Below are positions 60,887-64,000 of a stretch of DNA of 64,000 bases, piece by piece. A model generated the notes under the pieces. That model was not told the origin of the DNA and searched no databases. It worked only from the letters and a program-made list of their open reading frames with translations. A program made the translations under genes and the position numbers. Position 1 is the stretch's first letter, and each line of letters begins with the position of its first letter. Source of the DNA: Myxococcales bacterium (GTDB lineage: Bacteria; Myxococcota_A; Polyangia; Polyangiales; Houyiibacteriaceae); NCBI GenBank assembly GCA_024640845.1, contig JAHEEE010000006.1:28579-92578 (forward strand), in the 5' to 3' direction.

Positions 60887-63133
60887 CTAGCGCACGCGCA
60901 GCACGCCCGCGCGTACTCGGTCGACGCCGTCGTTTCGTCCCGACTCGACTTTTAGGCGATTGCTTCCGCTGAACCATCCCACGTAGATGACGTACTCGCC
61001 GGTTCGGAAGTTCGCCGGCACGGTCAGCTCTTGTGAGTCTGCGATGACATCTCCGCGCTCCCAGAGCTTGGGAGGATACCGACCGTCGACCGGGTCGTGG
61101 TCACCGTTCAGCCGAAGGCCGTTTCCGTCGATGTGGACGAACACCTTGTACCCGGACGGCGGGTTTTCGAGAACCCGCCAGTACCAGGTCACTCTGAAGC
61201 GCTGCCCTGCGCCGACCGTATCGCCGCTCGGCAGGTCGAGGTCGAAACCGACGAGCTCGACCCGGTCGCCAAAGCTCGCGTTGACCAGGTATTGCACCGA
61301 AGGGTCGCGTTCACGCACTGCGTCAGCGATGAAGCTCTGGTTGGGCACTCCTTCGATCGACTCTGCGGCGATGAGAAGAAGCCGGGCGCTTCGCGCGTCG
61401 GCGACATAAAGGTGCTTGCCGGTTTCTCGACGATACGCGCGGTCGACTTTGCCGAGCGCATCGGCGGGGAGCACCGCCCAACGTTGCCCCCCGGCCTGTA
61501 GGAAGCGAAGCAGCGCGCTCTGGTCTTCCATTTCTTGGATGGGCGTATCGGTGTAGTAGATGGCGGCGCTGGCCGGCGCTCGATACGAGGCGAGCGGCTC
61601 GTCAGGGCCTTTCGTCAAGGTCGCGTAGCTCTCGAAGACGGACTTTGGCGAGAGGTGCTGGCCTAGCGCCGGCTGAAACCGCCAAGCCGTGAAGGCGCCT
61701 ACCGCGAGGCCCATCCCGAGGACCACGAAGATGCGAAGTGCCCCCAGCCGGCTGAAGAGATAGTGGACCCAGGGAAGTCCGAAGACCAGCGCGGCGAGTA
61801 TGAGCGGCGCGAAGAAGGCGTACCTGCCCGCGCGGACGACCACCGACGCGATTCGTAGGTCGAGCGCGAAGCACATCAACCCGAAGACGACGCATGCGCC
61901 GAGCAAAGACATAGCGAGAAGTATCCAGCCGCGAGGAGGCCCCTGTCCTTGCCAGCGGGCGCGAAGCCATCGGACGGTCGCCCGGGGATTCGGCTTCTCC
62001 GTTCCTCCACGGCTCACCATCATGAGGGCCAAGGTCAGTCCGGCGAGTGAGAACATCAAGGCCCATCGAGGCGCGGGCTGATAAACCTCGGGCACGCTCA
62101 ACGTGTCGGTTGGCAACGCCCGAAGCGCGCTGTCCGGGTAGAGCGCGTAGTCGCGAACCAGCAGGCCGGTTAAGAGCACGATCGTTGCGGCGGCTGCCCA
62201 TCCCGGCTTATCCGCCTCGCTGACCTCGGCCAACCAGAGCCCAACCAGCCCGGCAAGAGGGAGCGTCGCCAACCAGGGCGGCGTGCCATATCGCGAAGCG
62301 AACACGGTCCACGAAGCGAACCCAAACCCCGCCCAAAGCACCAGCACCGACACCAGACGCTGTGCCCGGGCCGACCTTCCTTCGCGGGGCCACATCGCCC
62401 AAGCGAGGGCCACAGGCAGCGCGGCGCTCCAAGGGGCGAAGCCATGAAACACGACCTCGAGCGCTGCATCCCAGGTCGGCGGGTTGCCGCCGACAGCGCC
62501 CCCACCGAGCCAACGGCTCACCTCGGGCGCGTCTCGAACGACCGCCCGCACCACCCCGACGAGCGCGAACGACGTTCCGAGGGGTAAGGCCCATCTCGAC
62601 CAGGCGTTCGCGCCATGTCCCTCGGAGATCAAGATCCACGCCGAAACGGCTAGGAGAGGGGGCAGGGGTCCAAGCAAAACCCCGCTGATGAAGGTGCTGG
62701 CCCCAATGCCGACAGCGAGCCCTGTGTAGCAAAGGGCGGCATTCCATCCACGGCGTTGCTCTGCGCTTGCGGCAAGCGCGGCGGCGCCGACCCATGCTTG
62801 TGCGGCCATCCCAATCGCGCCCCCCATCGTCAGCCGTGAGCTCAGCAGGAAGAGTGGGGTGGATGCGAGGACAGCGACCGCAATGACGGCGGCTCGACCG
62901 CCGGCCTCCGCGCGGACCAAGCAAAACGCGAGGGCTCCAGTCGATAGGCCTCCCAGCACGACGGGCAGTCGGGCCGAGGTCTCGCCCACGCCGAAGAACG
63001 CGAACGCCCAGTCCGCACCAAGGGCCGGTGTGAGCTCCCAGGGATCCCAAATCCCGAACGACCCGACCCCGACGACGGTGATGAGCACAGCGCCCACGAC
63101 CACCACCCGTTCGAGCCAGATGGATCGGTCCAT
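60887..63133 (-). CDS. glycosyltransferase family 39 / ArnT-like membrane protein
   Basis: 748 aa multi-TM; WDPWELTPALGADWAFAFFGVGETSARLPVVLGGLSTGALAFCLVR; C-terminal soluble domain. Confidence 0.75.
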   Translation of the reverse strand: MDRSIWLERVVVVGAVLITVVGVGSFGIWDPWELTPALGADWAFAFFGVGETSARLPVVLGGLSTGALAFCLVRAEAGGRAAVIAVAVLASTPLFLLSSRLTMGGAIGMAAQAWVGAAALAASAEQRRGWNAALCYTGLAVGIGASTFISGVLLGPLPPLLAVSAWILISEGHGANAWSRWALPLGTSFALVGVVRAVVRDAPEVSRWLGGGAVGGNPPTWDAALEVVFHGFAPWSAALPVALAWAMWPREGRSARAQRLVSVLVLWAGFGFASWTVFASRYGTPPWLATLPLAGLVGLWLAEVSEADKPGWAAAATIVLLTGLLVRDYALYPDSALRALPTDTLSVPEVYQPAPRWALMFSLAGLTLALMMVSRGGTEKPNPRATVRWLRARWQGQGPPRGWILLAMSLLGACVVFGLMCFALDLRIASVVVRAGRYAFFAPLILAALVFGLPWVHYLFSRLGALRIFVVLGMGLAVGAFTAWRFQPALGQHLSPKSVFESYATLTKGPDEPLASYRAPASAAIYYTDTPIQEMEDQSALLRFLQAGGQRWAVLPADALGKVDRAYRRETGKHLYVADARSARLLLIAAESIEGVPNQSFIADAVRERDPSVQYLVNASFGDRVELVGFDLDLPSGDTVGAGQRFRVTWYWRVLENPPSGYKVFVHIDGNGLRLNGDHDPVDGRYPPKLWERGDVIADSQELTVPANFRTGEYVIYVGWFSGSNRLKVESGRNDGVDRVRAGVLRVR

Positions 63134-63136
63134 GCT

Positions 63137-64000
63137 TCAGTCCATGATCTCGTCGACCTGTTCGACCAACGGCTCATCCGCGCCGGCGACGACCGCGGGC
63201 GCGTTCTCGATGCTGCTGAGCTGCGCCTGCCACTTCGCCATCGCTTCCTTGTAGGCGGGGAGCTCACGAGCCGGCATACGCAAGCCGGGTCCGTTGAGCT
63301 CGCTCAGCGGATCGAGGTAGCGGCCGTACTTCTTGAGGCCGAAATGAAGGTGGGGACCGGTAGACCGTCCGGTCGATCCGACGAATCCGATCAGCTCTCG
63401 CTGTTTGACGTACGAGCCGGGGCGAACGCCGCTCTTGATTCGATGAAGATGGGCATATGCGGTTTCGAAGCCGCCACTGTGGCGGATCACGACGAGGTTG
63501 CCGTTCGCGCCCTTCCGACCCGCAAACGTGACCCGGCCCTCTGCGGCGGCCCAGACTGGTGTGCCGGTGGGTGCGGCGTAGTCGACGCCGAGGTGTGGCA
63601 TGACTCGTTTGAGAATCGGGTGAAAGCGCCGCGGGTTGAAGCGTGAAGAGAGACGGTCGTAGCGAAGCGGCGTCCGAAGCCAGCCGCCCACCATGGCGCG
63701 GCCGGTATCGTCGTAGTACTGCCCCACCGCGTTACCGGACTGGTAGTAGAACGCTTGCAGCTTGCCGGTCTTCTGGCCGTCGTACTCGAGCGCGTGGACG
63801 CGGCCATAGCGGAGAAACTGGCCGTCGACCCTCTCCTCGTCGACGACGATTCGAAACACGTCGCCTTTGCGTGCCTGGAGCGCGAAGTTGACGCGACCTT
63901 CGAACGCTTCGACGAAGAAGGTTGCGAGGCCTGCGGGCAGTCCAAGCCCCGCCAACCCATCGCCGATCGACGTTTCCACGGAGGCCGCGCGCGCAATCGG
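63137..64000 (-). CDS. M23 family metallopeptidase (N-terminus runs off window)
   Basis: HLGVDYAAPTGTPVWAAAEGRVTFAGRKGANGNLVVIRHSGGFETAYAHLHRI..STGRSTGPHLHFGL. Confidence 0.9.
   Translation of the reverse strand, partial: PIARAASVETSIGDGLAGLGLPAGLATFFVEAFEGRVNFALQARKGDVFRIVVDEERVDGQFLRYGRVHALEYDGQKTGKLQAFYYQSGNAVGQYYDDTGRAMVGGWLRTPLRYDRLSSRFNPRRFHPILKRVMPHLGVDYAAPTGTPVWAAAEGRVTFAGRKGANGNLVVIRHSGGFETAYAHLHRIKSGVRPGSYVKQRELIGFVGSTGRSTGPHLHFGLKKYGRYLDPLSELNGPGLRMPARELPAYKEAMAKWQAQLSSIENAPAVVAGADEPLVEQVDEIMD

Overview
GC-rich, almost fully coding bacterial chromosomal window. The gene content looks Myxococcota/Deltaproteobacteria-like (zinc-ribbon Ser/Thr kinase, PilZ proteins, TPR proteins, RpoN with a regulatory PTS), but this taxonomic placement is inference. 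I see about 60 credible CDSs. They are mainly housekeeping: cstA, dapA, pyrD, tyrA, dapB, queA, tgt, purH, purD, purF, rluD, rnhA, manA, rpoN-hpf-ptsN-hprK-rapZ-ptsH-ptsI, plsB, rplM-rpsI, argC. I found no prophage, IS transposase, CRISPR array, rRNA or convincing tRNA. The strongest unexplained signal is a dispersed non-coding repeat of about 0.4 kb, present twice (about 25076-25483 and 32036-32443, about 87% identical over the part I aligned by eye). It contains a 27-bp inverted repeat separated by exactly 133 nt in both copies, plus nested hairpins, and compensatory base changes between the copies preserve pairing at two separate stems. This fits a structured RNA or structured mobile DNA element. 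Other leads are divergent or degenerate family members: an RNase HII-like protein, a rifampin-phosphotransferase-like three-domain enzyme, a zincin-like protein without HExxH, a GGDEF-like domain without GGDEF, a thioredoxin fold without CXXC, and a stand-alone acyl-CoA mutase large subunit. All family calls come from reading motifs; no database search was run.
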